Origin: Ruegeria_C sp040830705
GTDB taxonomy: Bacteria > Pseudomonadota > Alphaproteobacteria > Rhodobacterales > Rhodobacteraceae
Length of the DNA: 64,000 nucleotides
Assembly: GCA_040830705.1 (NCBI GenBank)
Contig: JBFOME010000009.1
Span: forward strand, 81,509-145,508
Direction of reading: 5' to 3'
Below, in pieces: positions 34,702 to 43,585 of this stretch. Every line of letters begins with the position of its first letter. The first letter of the stretch is position 1. The notes below the pieces were generated by a model that was not told the DNA's origin, did no database searches, and worked only from the letters and a program-made list of their open reading frames with translations. The translations under genes were made by a program, and so were the position numbers.

Positions 34702-36950
34702 CGGCGCTTGCGGGTCAGTTTGCGATCAAGCTTGTCGCGCTTCTTCTTGCCTTTGACCGCTTTGCGCCTTGCCCCGCGCCCGATGGGTGCACGAGAGCGG
34801 GGCATAGCCTGATCTTCGATGGACAAGAGCTCCAGTTCCAACCCGCCGGTCACCGGCGTGGCCTGCGCCAGCCGCACCGTGACGCGCTGACCAATTGCGA
34901 TGATCAGGCCGGTATCTGACCCCATCAGCGTCCCCGCCTCGCGATCAAAATGGAAGAATTCGCGACCCAGCGAGCGCACGGGCACCAACCCGTCTGCACC
35001 CGTCTCATCCAGTTTCACGAAAGCCCCGAACCGCGCGATACCGCTGATCCGACCGTTGAATTCATTTCCCACGCGCTCGCTCAGATAGGCCGCAAGGTAG
35101 CGGTCGGTCGTGTCACGCTCAGCCATCATCGAGCGGCGCTCGGTGTCCGAGATGTGGTCGGCGGTTTCCTCAAGCCGGTCGATTTCGTCCGGTTGCAGCC
35201 CGTCCTTGCCCCAGTCATGGGCCGAGATGAGCGAGCGATGCACAATCAGGTCGGAGTAGCGCCGGATGGGCGAGGTGAAATGGGCATAGTTGCGCAACGC
35301 CAACCCGAAATGTCCGAAATTCTCGGGGCTGTAATAGGCCTGCGCCATCGACCGGAGCGTGCTGAGATTGATCAATTCCGCGTCCTCGGTGCCGGCGGCA
35401 GCATTGAGCAATGCATTCAGGTGTCGGGTCTGCAACACCTGCCCCTTGGCAAGGTTCAGCCCCGCCGCCTGCGCAGTTTCGCGCAGCGATTCAAGCTTCT
35501 CGGGCGCTGGTTCCTCATGCACCCGGAACAAAAGCGGCGAGCGTTTGGCGATCAGCGTTTCGGCGGCAGCCACATTGGCCAGCACCATGAATTCCTCGAT
35601 CAGGCGATGGGCATCCAGCCGGTCGCGGAATGCCACGCTTTCAACCTCGCCCTCCTCACTCAGAACGATTTTGCGTTCCGGCAGGTCCAGATCCAGCGGC
35701 TGCCGCGCCTGTCGCGCTGCTACGAGTGCCTTGTAAGCGGCATAAAGCGGTTTCAGCACGGGCTCCAGCAGTGGGCCGGTGCGGTCATTCGGGGTGCCAT
35801 CGATAGCCTCCTGCACCTCGGCGTAGTGCAGCGACGCGGCAGAGCGCATCAGGCCCCGCACAAAGCGATGGCCGATCTTGTTGCCGTCGGCGTCGATCTG
35901 CATTCGCACCGCGATACAGGCCCGCGGCACGCCTTCATGCAGGGAACACAGATCACCCGACAGACGGTCCGGCAGCATTGGAACAACGCGGTCGGGGAAG
36001 TAACTGGAATTACCGCGCTTGCGCGACTCGCGATCCAGCGCCGTTCCGGGACGGACATAGGCCGCAACGTCGGCAATCGCCACCCAGATCACATGCCCAC
36101 CCGGGTTCTTGGGATCGTCGTCGGCATGGGCATAACAGGCATCATCATGGTCGCGTGCATCCGCCGGATCGATGGTCAGGAGTGGCATGTCGCGCAAGTC
36201 TTCGCGCCCACTCAGGCCCTCGGGCTTGGCCTTGTCAGCCTCGTCAATCACCGCGTCGGGAAAGTCGTCAGGAATGCCATGCTGGTGGATAGCAATCAAT
36301 GACACCGCCTTGGGGGCACTAGGATCGCCGAGCCGTTCGACGATGCGGGCCTTGGGCAGGCCAAGCCGCCCTTTTGGTCCGGCCTGTTCGGCCTCGACCA
36401 ACTCACCGTCCTTGGCGTTGAGTGTTGCGCCATCGGACACAAGCCACTCATTGCCGGAGGCCTTGTCGATCGGCACGATCCGGCCGCCTTCTGCGCCTTT
36501 GCGAAAGACCCCCAGAACCCGGCGCGGGTTGGTGCCGATCCGGCGGATCAAACGCGCCTCGTAATTGTGATCTTCCTCATGGACGACACTCAGCCGTGCC
36601 AGAATGCGATCGCCTTCGCCCAGTGCCGGATCAGAGGCGCGAGGGATGATCAGAACCGCCGGCTCGACGCCCTCGCCATGCCATTCCAACGGGCGCGCGA
36701 AAAGATCGCCATCGTCGTTCGGCGCCTTGACTTGCAGCACACTCACGGGTGGCAACCGGTCAGGGTCACGATAGGTCTTTTTGCGCTTTTCCAGATGCCC
36801 CTCGGTCTCCAGCTCCTTAAGCACACGTTTAAGGTCGATCCGGTCGGACCCCTTGATGCCAAACGCCTTGGCGATATCGCGTTTCGAGGTGAGGGTCGGA
36901 TGCGCCGAGATCCAGTCGAGGATCTCCTGCTTCGAGGGAATTCGCGTCAT
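34692..36950 (-). CDS. rnr: Ribonuclease R
   Basis: Processive 3'-5' exoribonuclease that degrades structured RNA and takes part in rRNA and tmRNA-linked quality control. 752 residues. Order: N-terminal helix-turn-helix (KQEILDWISAHPTLTSKRDI), cold-shock domains, RNB catalytic domain with DPADARDHDDACYA (metal Asps) and LTIDPADARD, HFTSPIRRYSDLIVHRSL, then an S1 domain (FNGRISGIARFGAFVKLDET) and a basic tail of Arg and Lys (KKRDKLDRKLTRKRRQR). All key pieces are present. Single gene, on the same strand as the DUF2064 gene but 46 bases upstream of nothing related. Confidence 0.96.
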   Translation of the reverse strand: MTRIPSKQEILDWISAHPTLTSKRDIAKAFGIKGSDRIDLKRVLKELETEGHLEKRKKTYRDPDRLPPVSVLQVKAPNDDGDLFARPLEWHGEGVEPAVLIIPRASDPALGEGDRILARLSVVHEEDHNYEARLIRRIGTNPRRVLGVFRKGAEGGRIVPIDKASGNEWLVSDGATLNAKDGELVEAEQAGPKGRLGLPKARIVERLGDPSAPKAVSLIAIHQHGIPDDFPDAVIDEADKAKPEGLSGREDLRDMPLLTIDPADARDHDDACYAHADDDPKNPGGHVIWVAIADVAAYVRPGTALDRESRKRGNSSYFPDRVVPMLPDRLSGDLCSLHEGVPRACIAVRMQIDADGNKIGHRFVRGLMRSAASLHYAEVQEAIDGTPNDRTGPLLEPVLKPLYAAYKALVAARQARQPLDLDLPERKIVLSEEGEVESVAFRDRLDAHRLIEEFMVLANVAAAETLIAKRSPLLFRVHEEPAPEKLESLRETAQAAGLNLAKGQVLQTRHLNALLNAAAGTEDAELINLSTLRSMAQAYYSPENFGHFGLALRNYAHFTSPIRRYSDLIVHRSLISAHDWGKDGLQPDEIDRLEETADHISDTERRSMMAERDTTDRYLAAYLSERVGNEFNGRISGIARFGAFVKLDETGADGLVPVRSLGREFFHFDREAGTLMGSDTGLIIAIGQRVTVRLAQATPVTGGLELELLSIEDQAMPRSRAPIGRGARRKAVKGKKKRDKLDRKLTRKRRQR

Positions 36951-36996
36951 GTTTCCGCCCTAGCACGGCCAGATGACAAGGTCATCGACAAAACGA

Positions 36997-37572
36997 TCAG
37001 CCGGTCAGATCGGCCAAAGTATCCACATCGCGCAGCGTATCGATCAACGCGATGCGCTGACCCGGCAGCGTATTCAGCGTATCCTGCAATGCGTCAGAGC
37101 TGGACCATCGAACGTTTGAAAATACTCCCGATGGGATTGCCGCCAACCGCCGCGCGCCGACCAGCCAATAGCCGCCATCATAGGCTGGCCCAAAAACCCA
37201 GTCGCTCGACCCAAGCGCCCAGAAAGCGCGGGCGATATGGGCGCGTTCAATCCCCGGAACATCCGCACCAATCAGACAGACAGGGCCAAGAGGCGTTGAC
37301 CGCAACATCCGCCCCATTCGTGCGCCTAGATCGCCGCGCCCCTGTGCCGCGCGCGGTAGATCTGCCGGCCAGGATCGGCTTAGCAATCCCTCGCGGTCGG
37401 GCGAAACGGCAAGTACGATCCGCCAGCGCGGATCCCGCAAGCGGCGGATCAGGACGCGGGTCTGATGCCGAAACCACCAGGCAGCGCCAACCATGCCAAT
37501 ATCTCGGCCCAGCCGGGTCTTGACCCGGCCCGGGCGGGGCTCTTTCACCATGATAATCAGTGTTGGGGTCAC
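36997..37572 (-). CDS. DUF2064 / TIGR04282-type glycosyltransferase
   Basis: 191 residues of the GT-A-like DUF2064 group. LIIMVKEPRPGRVKTRLGRD at the start, GARMGRMLRSTPLGPVCLIGADVPGIE in the middle and FGPAYDGGYWLVGARR with IPSGVFSNVRWSS are diagnostic. The DVP motif stands for the metal-binding DxD. Members occur in arsenosugar and other pathways, but no arsenic genes are near, so the substrate is open. The start overlaps the end of the GNAT gene by 4 bases, giving a dapE-GNAT-DUF2064 operon. Confidence 0.87.
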   Translation of the reverse strand: MTPTLIIMVKEPRPGRVKTRLGRDIGMVGAAWWFRHQTRVLIRRLRDPRWRIVLAVSPDREGLLSRSWPADLPRAAQGRGDLGARMGRMLRSTPLGPVCLIGADVPGIERAHIARAFWALGSSDWVFGPAYDGGYWLVGARRLAAIPSGVFSNVRWSSSDALQDTLNTLPGQRIALIDTLRDVDTLADLTG

Positions 37573-37994
37573 GGCAGATCCATCACCATGTCGCGATGAT
37601 CAAGACCCGCATCCAGATAGATCGGCCCAAGCGCGGCGAACCCAAGCTTTTCATAGAACCCCATTGCCGTGATCTGCGCCCCGAGCTTCACCTTTGTGAC
37701 GCCCTCTTGTGCCCGCGCCACCTCGATCGCTTCTTTGATCAGCGCCGTGCCCAGACCGGTACCGCGCGCCTGCGCCAGAACACAAACGCGCCCGATCTTG
37801 GCGGTCTCTTCGATAAAGACCACCCGCGCCGCACCAATAGCGCGCGCGCCGTCACGTGCCAGCAGGTGGACCGCAACGGCATCCAACTCGTCCAGCTCCT
37901 CTTCCTGCGGAATGCCCTGTTCCACAACAAAGACCTCATGGCGCAGCGCAAAGCACGGGGCCGGATCATCGACCACATCGATCCGAGACGTCAT
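37569..37994 (-). CDS. GNAT family N-acetyltransferase
   Basis: 141-residue acetyl-CoA-dependent acetyltransferase. ALRHEVFVVEQGIPQEEELD at the start places it near ElaA/YitI-like members; the acetyl-CoA P-loop is VCVLAQARGTGLGTALI and the end has MGFYEKLGFAALG. Acceptor unknown. It overlaps dapE at its start and the DUF2064 gene at its end, each by 4 bases, so the three genes are translated together. Confidence 0.9.
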   Translation of the reverse strand: MTSRIDVVDDPAPCFALRHEVFVVEQGIPQEEELDELDAVAVHLLARDGARAIGAARVVFIEETAKIGRVCVLAQARGTGLGTALIKEAIEVARAQEGVTKVKLGAQITAMGFYEKLGFAALGPIYLDAGLDHRDMVMDLP

Positions 37995-39136
37995 GCAAAG
38001 TAGTCCCGCAGAATGCGGGCATAAACCTGCTTGAGCTGTTCAATCTGGGCCACCTCGACGCATTCATCCACCTGATGCATCGTGCGCCCGACGAGGCCGA
38101 ATTCTACGACCGGGCAATAATCCTTGATGAAGCGCGCATCCGACGTCCCGCCAGTGGTGGAAAGAACCGGAGCGACCCCGGTTTCCGCCTCAACCGCGCG
38201 CGCCACCAGATCGGACAATGCACCGGGCGGTGTCAGAAAGCTCTCACCCGAGATTTTCACGCGCATATCGATCTCGACATCGAACTCTCGGACAACCCGG
38301 TTCACCTCGGATTGTAGCCACTCGGTCACGCGGGCACCGGAATGCAGGTCATTGAAACGGATATTCACGGCAGCGGAGCTTTGCGCCGGGATCACATTAG
38401 TGGCGGCGTTGCCAGTGTCTATATTGACCACCGCCAATGTCGAGGCATCGAAATGATCGCTGCCTTGGTCGAGTTCATGACTCGCTAACCGATCCATCAG
38501 TCGAGCCATCGCAGGCAACGGGTTCTTCGCCCGGTGCGGATAAGCGGCATGCCCCTGTACGCCGGTTACAGTGAACCACGCCGTCATAGAGCCGCGACGA
38601 CCGATCTTCATCATCTCGCCCATCAGGTCGGGGCAGGTAGGCTCGCCCACAAGACAGGCTGACATGCGTTCGCCAGCTTCTTCCATATGATCCAGCAAGG
38701 CTTTGGTGCCGTCGATGGCATCACCCTCTTCATCACCGGTAATAGCCAGAATAATCGCGCCATCGGGCGGTGTATCGCGCACCAGATCAATCGCAGCGGC
38801 AGCAAAGGCCGCAACGCCCGACTTCATATCTGTCGCGCCCCGGCCATAGAGCACGCCATCCCTCACCTCGGCCCCAAAGGGGGGCATCGTCCAGGCCGCT
38901 TCGTCACCGACCGGCACCACATCCGTGTGGCCGTTGAAGCCAAACGTCCGTGCATGACCCTTCCGACCCCAGCGTGCAAAGAGGTTACTGACCCCGCCGC
39001 GGTCCACACGCACGCAATCGAAACCTGCGCCTGACAGCAAATCATCCAGCAATTGCAACGCGCCGCCCTCGTTCGGCGTGACCGAGGGGCACCGGATCAA
39101 ATCAGCGGTAAGTCGTACTGCGTCGGTTGTCGTCAT
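37991..39136 (-). CDS. dapE: Succinyl-diaminopimelate desuccinylase
   Basis: Zinc hydrolase making L,L-diaminopimelate for lysine and peptidoglycan. 381 residues from the ATG at 39136. Metal and catalytic motifs: FGFNGHTDVVPVG with the first zinc His and Asp, LYGRGATDMKSGVAAF with the bridging Asp, ITGDEEGDAIDGT with the catalytic Glu pair, and the last His in LVGRTMHQVDE. The dimer domain between GSMTAWFTVTGVQGHAAYPH and TGGTSDARFI is complete. The frame opens to 39175, but the preferred start fits the family length. A 16-base palindrome lies 34 bases upstream. Confidence 0.95.
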   Translation of the reverse strand: MTTTDAVRLTADLIRCPSVTPNEGGALQLLDDLLSGAGFDCVRVDRGGVSNLFARWGRKGHARTFGFNGHTDVVPVGDEAAWTMPPFGAEVRDGVLYGRGATDMKSGVAAFAAAAIDLVRDTPPDGAIILAITGDEEGDAIDGTKALLDHMEEAGERMSACLVGEPTCPDLMGEMMKIGRRGSMTAWFTVTGVQGHAAYPHRAKNPLPAMARLMDRLASHELDQGSDHFDASTLAVVNIDTGNAATNVIPAQSSAAVNIRFNDLHSGARVTEWLQSEVNRVVREFDVEIDMRVKISGESFLTPPGALSDLVARAVEAETGVAPVLSTTGGTSDARFIKDYCPVVEFGLVGRTMHQVDECVEVAQIEQLKQVYARILRDYFA

Positions 39137-39169
39137 GGGCCCTCGCGGTATGTGGGTTGATCCTGTTCG

Positions 39170-39185
39170 CGTCACAATTGTGACG
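39170..39185. promoter_or_regulatory. 16-base perfect palindrome upstream of dapE
   Basis: CGTCACAATTGTGACG reads the same on both strands and lies 34 bases before the dapE start, in the gap to the divergent surface-protein gene. The half-sites TCACA/TGTGA resemble CRP/FNR-type halves but in inverted order. Probable operator; the binding protein is unknown. Confidence 0.5.
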
Positions 39186-39247
39186 AAAAAGTCGCGCTGC
39201 CAACCCCAAAAGGCGGATTTTCGCTTATCACAAACCCGACACCTGTG

Positions 39248-39262
39248 TTAACGAGAGGTTAA
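39248..39262. promoter_or_regulatory. Exact CtrA-type site TTAA-N7-TTAA
   Basis: TTAA at 39248-39251 and TTAA at 39259-39262 separated by cgagagg match the full CtrA consensus. It lies 151 bases upstream of the choice-of-anchor-L/Hint gene and 112 bases upstream of dapE in the other direction. CtrA occurs in organisms carrying ccrM; binding here is inferred. Confidence 0.55.
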
Positions 39263-39412
39263 TAAATGACCCGAGGCAGGGCACCGAGCACAAAAGCCGC
39301 AATAGGCTGCAGACAGACGTAACCGCGCAAAAGACGCGGCACGGGTGTTTTATACGCAGGCACAACCTGCGCAACGGCGCACTGCTTCCAAAACAGCGGG
39401 TTTGGGCAGTAA

Positions 39413-40987
39413 ATGGCGACCGGGGCGGAACTCGACTATCAGACGAATGCCAGCGCATTGGCGATGGCGCAGGCGATTTTCGGCGATGGCACCACGGTGG
39501 TCAGCGCCAGCTATACCGGCGATAACCGATCCTCGGCGATTTACGGAAACGGAGACGCACTGGCGCCTGGTGCCACGCCGGGTGACAGCGGCGTGATCCT
39601 GTCAACGGGACGCGCAACCAGTTTTACTCGGTCTTCGGGCGATCCCAACATATCCACCCGAACCACCACCGGTTCCAACGGTCCGAACGGCAACCCTGAT
39701 TTTGACGCCGCCGCCGGTGCCAACACCTTTGATGCGTCCTTTTTGGACGTCTCGTTCATTCCGACCTCGGAATACATGACGATGCAATTCGTGTTCTCGT
39801 CCGAGGAATACCCCGAGTTCCAGAACTCGATCTATCAGGATTTTGTCGGTGTCTGGGTCAATGGTACCCAGGTTGACCTAAGCATTTCAGGCGAAGATGC
39901 CGATCCCGGCAATATCAACAGCAATTCTAACCAGAACCTGTTTCTGGACAATAGCGACGACGACTACAACACCGAGATGGACGGACTGACCGTCACATTA
40001 TCGCTGACGATGAACGTCATCCCCGGTCAGGTGAACACGATCCGCATCGGCATCGCGGATGTGGCGGACAACCGCTACGATTCCAACCTGCTGATCGCCG
40101 CCGACAGTGTTCAGACCGAACTGGTGGCGATCACCGACACGGTCAATGTGAATCCCGATGGGCGCAACACCGTCGATGTTTTGGCAAATGATCACAACCC
40201 GTCCGGATCGACCCTGACGATCACCCATATCAACGGACAGGCGGTCTCTGCGAACAGCACGGTCGTATTAAGTACCGGGCAGACGTTGCGGCTCAACGAA
40301 AACGGAACGATTACCGTTTTTGGCGATGGTGATATCGAGGATTTCAACTTCACCTACACGGTGACGAATGGCTCAAATCAGGATGTCGGCTTCGTCAATG
40401 CCAGCTCAATCCCTTGCTTTGTCGCGGGCACGCTTATTGCCACGCCCGAGGGCGACACGCCGGTAGAAATGCTGTTACCCGGCGATCTTGTCGTGACCCG
40501 CGACGAAGGTCCACAGCCGCTCCGATGGACCGGCAGCCGCACAATTGAAGCCTCTGGCGATCTGACCCCGATCCACATCCGGGCGAACACCTTTGGCACG
40601 CATGGCGACTTGATGGTGTCGCCCCAGCATCGGGTGCTTGTGCGCGACAGTCTTGCAGAGCTTTTGTTCGGCGAGGCCGAGGTTCTGGTCGCGGCAAAAG
40701 ACCTGGTCAATGGCCGAACCGTGACGAGGCAGCCCAAGGGTGAGGTTACCTATTTCCACGTGATGTTCGACCGCCATCAAGTCATCTATTCCGAAGGCCT
40801 GCCAACCGAAAGCTTCTTGCCCGGCCCGCAGACCACCAACCTGTTCGATCAACCGGTGATCGACGAAATCTGCACCATCTTCCCGGAGCTCGACCCGGAA
40901 ACCGGCCTCGGCTACAGCGCCGCCGCGCGCCGGACGTTAAAAACCTATGAGGCACAATTGCTGATTGCCGCAGAGAAGGCCGCGTAA
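39413..40987 (+). CDS. Choice-of-anchor L and Hint domain surface protein
   Basis: 524 residues. The N-terminal part (to about 220) is a choice-of-anchor L domain: NASALAMAQAIFGDGTTVVS, GVILSTGRATSF, MQFVFSSEEYPEFQNS and FVGVWVNGTQVDL. A cadherin/VCBS-like stretch follows (DTVNVNPDGRNTVDVLANDH). The C-terminal Hint domain starts IPCFVAGTLIATPEGDTPVE with nucleophilic Cys 335 and includes VSPQHRVLVRDS with the His. No signal peptide is present, and such proteins in Rhodobacteraceae are usually exported by type I systems. It may self-cleave at the Hint domain. The next gene starts just after its stop. Confidence 0.88.
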   Translation: MATGAELDYQTNASALAMAQAIFGDGTTVVSASYTGDNRSSAIYGNGDALAPGATPGDSGVILSTGRATSFTRSSGDPNISTRTTTGSNGPNGNPDFDAAAGANTFDASFLDVSFIPTSEYMTMQFVFSSEEYPEFQNSIYQDFVGVWVNGTQVDLSISGEDADPGNINSNSNQNLFLDNSDDDYNTEMDGLTVTLSLTMNVIPGQVNTIRIGIADVADNRYDSNLLIAADSVQTELVAITDTVNVNPDGRNTVDVLANDHNPSGSTLTITHINGQAVSANSTVVLSTGQTLRLNENGTITVFGDGDIEDFNFTYTVTNGSNQDVGFVNASSIPCFVAGTLIATPEGDTPVEMLLPGDLVVTRDEGPQPLRWTGSRTIEASGDLTPIHIRANTFGTHGDLMVSPQHRVLVRDSLAELLFGEAEVLVAAKDLVNGRTVTRQPKGEVTYFHVMFDRHQVIYSEGLPTESFLPGPQTTNLFDQPVIDEICTIFPELDPETGLGYSAAARRTLKTYEAQLLIAAEKAA

Positions 40988-40988
40988 C

Positions 40989-42083
40989 ATGACCTGGATT
41001 GCACTTGCCGACACCGAAACGCAGCTGTTCTCAGCCGCCGGTCTGGGGGCCGACCCGACCGCGCCCGACCTGATTGGCGACGACGATGACGATTTGCTGG
41101 CACGCGGCACGCTGGTGCTGGAAACCGGCCTGCCGGAATCCAACCAGACCCATACTCTGTTTCACTACAACCGCGAGGGCGACTGGCCCTTTCATCTTTC
41201 GGTGCAGGCCATCCCGGGTCGCGGGATGATCTTTGTTTTGAACCAGGGCGGCACGGTGATTCACCAAACGATGACCCTGCCCGACACCGGGCGCATCGAC
41301 CTGCTCCGCCTGTCCTATAGCTGGGACGCCCCGGCACGCCGTGCGCAACTGGCGCTGGAGCAGCATGACCGGGAGCAGGTGCTGATACAGGACGTTGCCG
41401 ACCCCTGCCCACTGCGCATCGGCGACCTGAAGTCGCTGTTTCATCACGGGTCACACCGCTTTGCAGCGCCCGAAACCGTCTTTGTCGCCTTGTCCGACAC
41501 GGTCGAACCGATTGGGCCCCTGCCCTCGATGCATCCCGAAACGCCGATCGCAACACCGCTGGGTTATCGCCCCCTGAGCACGCTCAAGCGCGGTGATACA
41601 GTGATTAATGCGCGTGGCGAGGTCGTGCCGGTCCTGCAGCGCCTGACACGAACGGTCCCGGCGCGCGGCAGCTTTAGCCCGCTTTGCATTCGCAGTCCCT
41701 ATTTCGGGCTGGATCAGGATATCATCGTCGCCCCCTCGCAGCGGTTGCTGCTGTCCGGTACCGAGGTTGAGTATCTGTTTGGCAAACATGCCGTGCTGGC
41801 TCTGGCTTACCATCTGACACGAAGCCGCGTTGTGACACCCGTGCCCTGGGGCCCCATGGTAACCTATTCGCAATTGCTGTTGCCGGGGCACGAGGCAGTG
41901 CTGGCAGCAGGGTCGGCACTGGAAAGCCAGTACATAGGCAGATTGCACAGCAAGCCCAGACTGCTGGCCGCCAGCCTCCTCTGCGGGCAGGAACGCAGCC
42001 GCCTGCCCGACCACGGAACATTGCGCATTCCGGTGCTGGGCGCATTTGACGCGAGGGTGTTGGCAGAGCGCCGGGCGGCCTGA
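40989..42083 (+). CDS. Hint-like protein with Ser in place of Cys
   Basis: 364 residues. The N-terminal part (to about 170) looks like a beta-sandwich (TLVLETGLPESNQTHTLFHY, GDWPFHLSVQAIPGRGMIFV). The C-terminal half aligns with the neighbouring Hint domain: PSMHPETPIATPLGYRPLST for PCFVAGTLIATPEGDTPVE, with Ser 180 at the position of the nucleophilic Cys, then APSQRLLLSGTEVEYLFGKH matching SPQHRVLVRDSLAELLFG, where the His is also replaced. It follows the first Hint gene by one base. The start at 40989 is chosen over 40965, which lies inside the upstream gene. Confidence 0.82.
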   Translation: MTWIALADTETQLFSAAGLGADPTAPDLIGDDDDDLLARGTLVLETGLPESNQTHTLFHYNREGDWPFHLSVQAIPGRGMIFVLNQGGTVIHQTMTLPDTGRIDLLRLSYSWDAPARRAQLALEQHDREQVLIQDVADPCPLRIGDLKSLFHHGSHRFAAPETVFVALSDTVEPIGPLPSMHPETPIATPLGYRPLSTLKRGDTVINARGEVVPVLQRLTRTVPARGSFSPLCIRSPYFGLDQDIIVAPSQRLLLSGTEVEYLFGKHAVLALAYHLTRSRVVTPVPWGPMVTYSQLLLPGHEAVLAAGSALESQYIGRLHSKPRLLAASLLCGQERSRLPDHGTLRIPVLGAFDARVLAERRAA

Positions 42084-42154
42084 TCGACAACCCGCATCTT
42101 GTGCAAAACCCGCGACCTGCGCTAGGGAGCGCGCAGCATAACCGTCTGGAATCA

Positions 42155-43213
42155 ATGTTGCGGCGTCTTATTATCTTTCTGGCCTCGATCACGTGCCTCA
42201 TCGCGACGGAGATTTCGGCGCAGGAGCTCGACGTATCGACAGTAACACGACCGCCATTTTCAATGGTCGAAAATGGCGACCAAACCGGCTTTTCGATGGA
42301 TCTTCTCGCCGCCTTGATGGAGGATCTCGACTGGCGCTATGAAGTTCAACGCAGCGAACAATTCGCCGATATGCTTGACGCGGTCATGAGCGGCACGGCC
42401 GATATGGCCATCGCCAATATCTCGATCACCGCGCAGCGCGAAACGCTCATGGATTTCAGCCAGCCTATCTTTGAATCTGGATTGCAGATCATGATTCCGG
42501 CAGAGAACCAGGGCACGCCCTCGTTGATGCACGCGCTGATGTCGCGCGAGTTATTCATGGCGATCGGGATCGCTTTCCTGATCCTGCTAACCGGCGGCAT
42601 GCTGATGTGGTACTTCGAACGCCGCGCGCAGCCCTATTTCGACCGCAAGCTCAACGACGCCTGGTTCCCCTCGTTCTGGTGGGCGTTGAACCTCGTGGTC
42701 AATGGCGGGTTCGAGGAACGCGTGCCGCGGACCCGCTTTGGCAAGGTTTTTGGCGTGATTCTGGTCATCTCGTCGCTGTTCGTCGTGTCGGTGTTCACCG
42801 CCCGGATCACTTCGGTCATGACGGTTGAGGCGATTACTACATCGGTCAATTCGGTCAACGATCTGTATGGCAAGCGGATCGCTACGATTGAGGGTTCGAC
42901 TGCCGCCGCGTTTCTGAACCGGCGCGATTTGAGCTACACGGGCTATGACGGGCTCGACCCGCTGCTTGCCGCGTTTGAGGCTGGAGGGATCGACGCCGTC
43001 GTGTTCGATGCACCGATCCTGTCCTACTACACGACCCACGCAGGCAAGGGTGTTGGGGTCGTGACCGGCGCGCCATTCCTGCGAGAGAATTACGGCATCG
43101 CCTTCCCCACCGGCTCACCGCTGGTCGAGGATGTCAACCAGGCGCTGCTGACCCTTCGCGAAAATGGCACCTATGACACCATCTATCGCAAGTGGTTCGG
43201 GTCCAGGAACTGA
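42155..43213 (+). CDS. Prokaryotic ionotropic-glutamate-receptor-like channel
   Basis: 352 residues with the bacterial GluR layout: signal peptide (1-22), ligand-binding lobe S1 (about 25-125, with ISITAQRETLMDFSQPIFES), membrane helix M1 (133-153), re-entrant pore (172-186, FPSFWWALNLVVNGG), helix M2 (196-218), then lobe S2 (about 225-345, VVFDAPILSYY). The pore lacks the TVGYGD potassium filter of GluR0. Likely an amino-acid- or other ligand-gated channel, or a receptor with non-selective pore. Start set at ATG 42155 for a clean signal peptide; the frame opens from 42101. Confidence 0.83.
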   Translation: MLRRLIIFLASITCLIATEISAQELDVSTVTRPPFSMVENGDQTGFSMDLLAALMEDLDWRYEVQRSEQFADMLDAVMSGTADMAIANISITAQRETLMDFSQPIFESGLQIMIPAENQGTPSLMHALMSRELFMAIGIAFLILLTGGMLMWYFERRAQPYFDRKLNDAWFPSFWWALNLVVNGGFEERVPRTRFGKVFGVILVISSLFVVSVFTARITSVMTVEAITTSVNSVNDLYGKRIATIEGSTAAAFLNRRDLSYTGYDGLDPLLAAFEAGGIDAVVFDAPILSYYTTHAGKGVGVVTGAPFLRENYGIAFPTGSPLVEDVNQALLTLRENGTYDTIYRKWFGSRN

Positions 43214-43225
43214 AGCGAGGGTCCG

Positions 43226-43585
43226 TCAGTTCTCGTTAATTTCGTCGTCGAAAAAGGGTGTCATCTGCGCCACGATCACTGCGTTTTCCTCAAGCGCGCG
43301 CTGCATCAGTGCACGTTCTTCACCGCTGATCTCGTGCCCCTCGGCCTCTCGCTCGGCCAAGGTGCCGTAACCGGTCACATCCAGAGGCGCAGTATCGGCC
43401 TGCTTCAGGATAGCCACCGTCTCGCGCACAGCTTCGGCCTCATCGACGCCGCTGGCAAAACACATCAGAGCCGCGCCCGAAGCGCCATCCGGCAGCCCGT
43501 CCCCTTCCTTGCGTCCGATCTGGACAACAAGCGTATAGACCTGCTGACGGGAGGGTTTTTTCTTCTTTTCCATAGGCCGGGCCAT
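43226..43585 (-). CDS. Conserved-looking small acidic protein, function unknown
   Basis: 119 residues from ATG 43585 (43573 also possible). A short basic start (MEKKKKPSRQQVYTLVV) is followed by an acidic body with GASGAALMCFASGVDEAEAV, VTGYGTLAEREAEGHEIS and IVAQMTPFFDD. No signal peptide or membrane segment. I do not recognise the family; the alternating strand/helix pattern (VYTLVVQIGRK ... AVRETVAILKQ) suggests a small ferredoxin-like alpha/beta fold. It is convergent with the receptor-channel gene, 12 bases apart. Confidence 0.65.
   Translation of the reverse strand: MARPMEKKKKPSRQQVYTLVVQIGRKEGDGLPDGASGAALMCFASGVDEAEAVRETVAILKQADTAPLDVTGYGTLAEREAEGHEISGEERALMQRALEENAVIVAQMTPFFDDEINEN

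Noticed and set aside
34950..36302. 450-codon plus-strand open frame
   Set aside because: Exact antisense of rnr; composition shows the Arg/Gly/His-rich pattern of a shadow frame and there is no family similarity.
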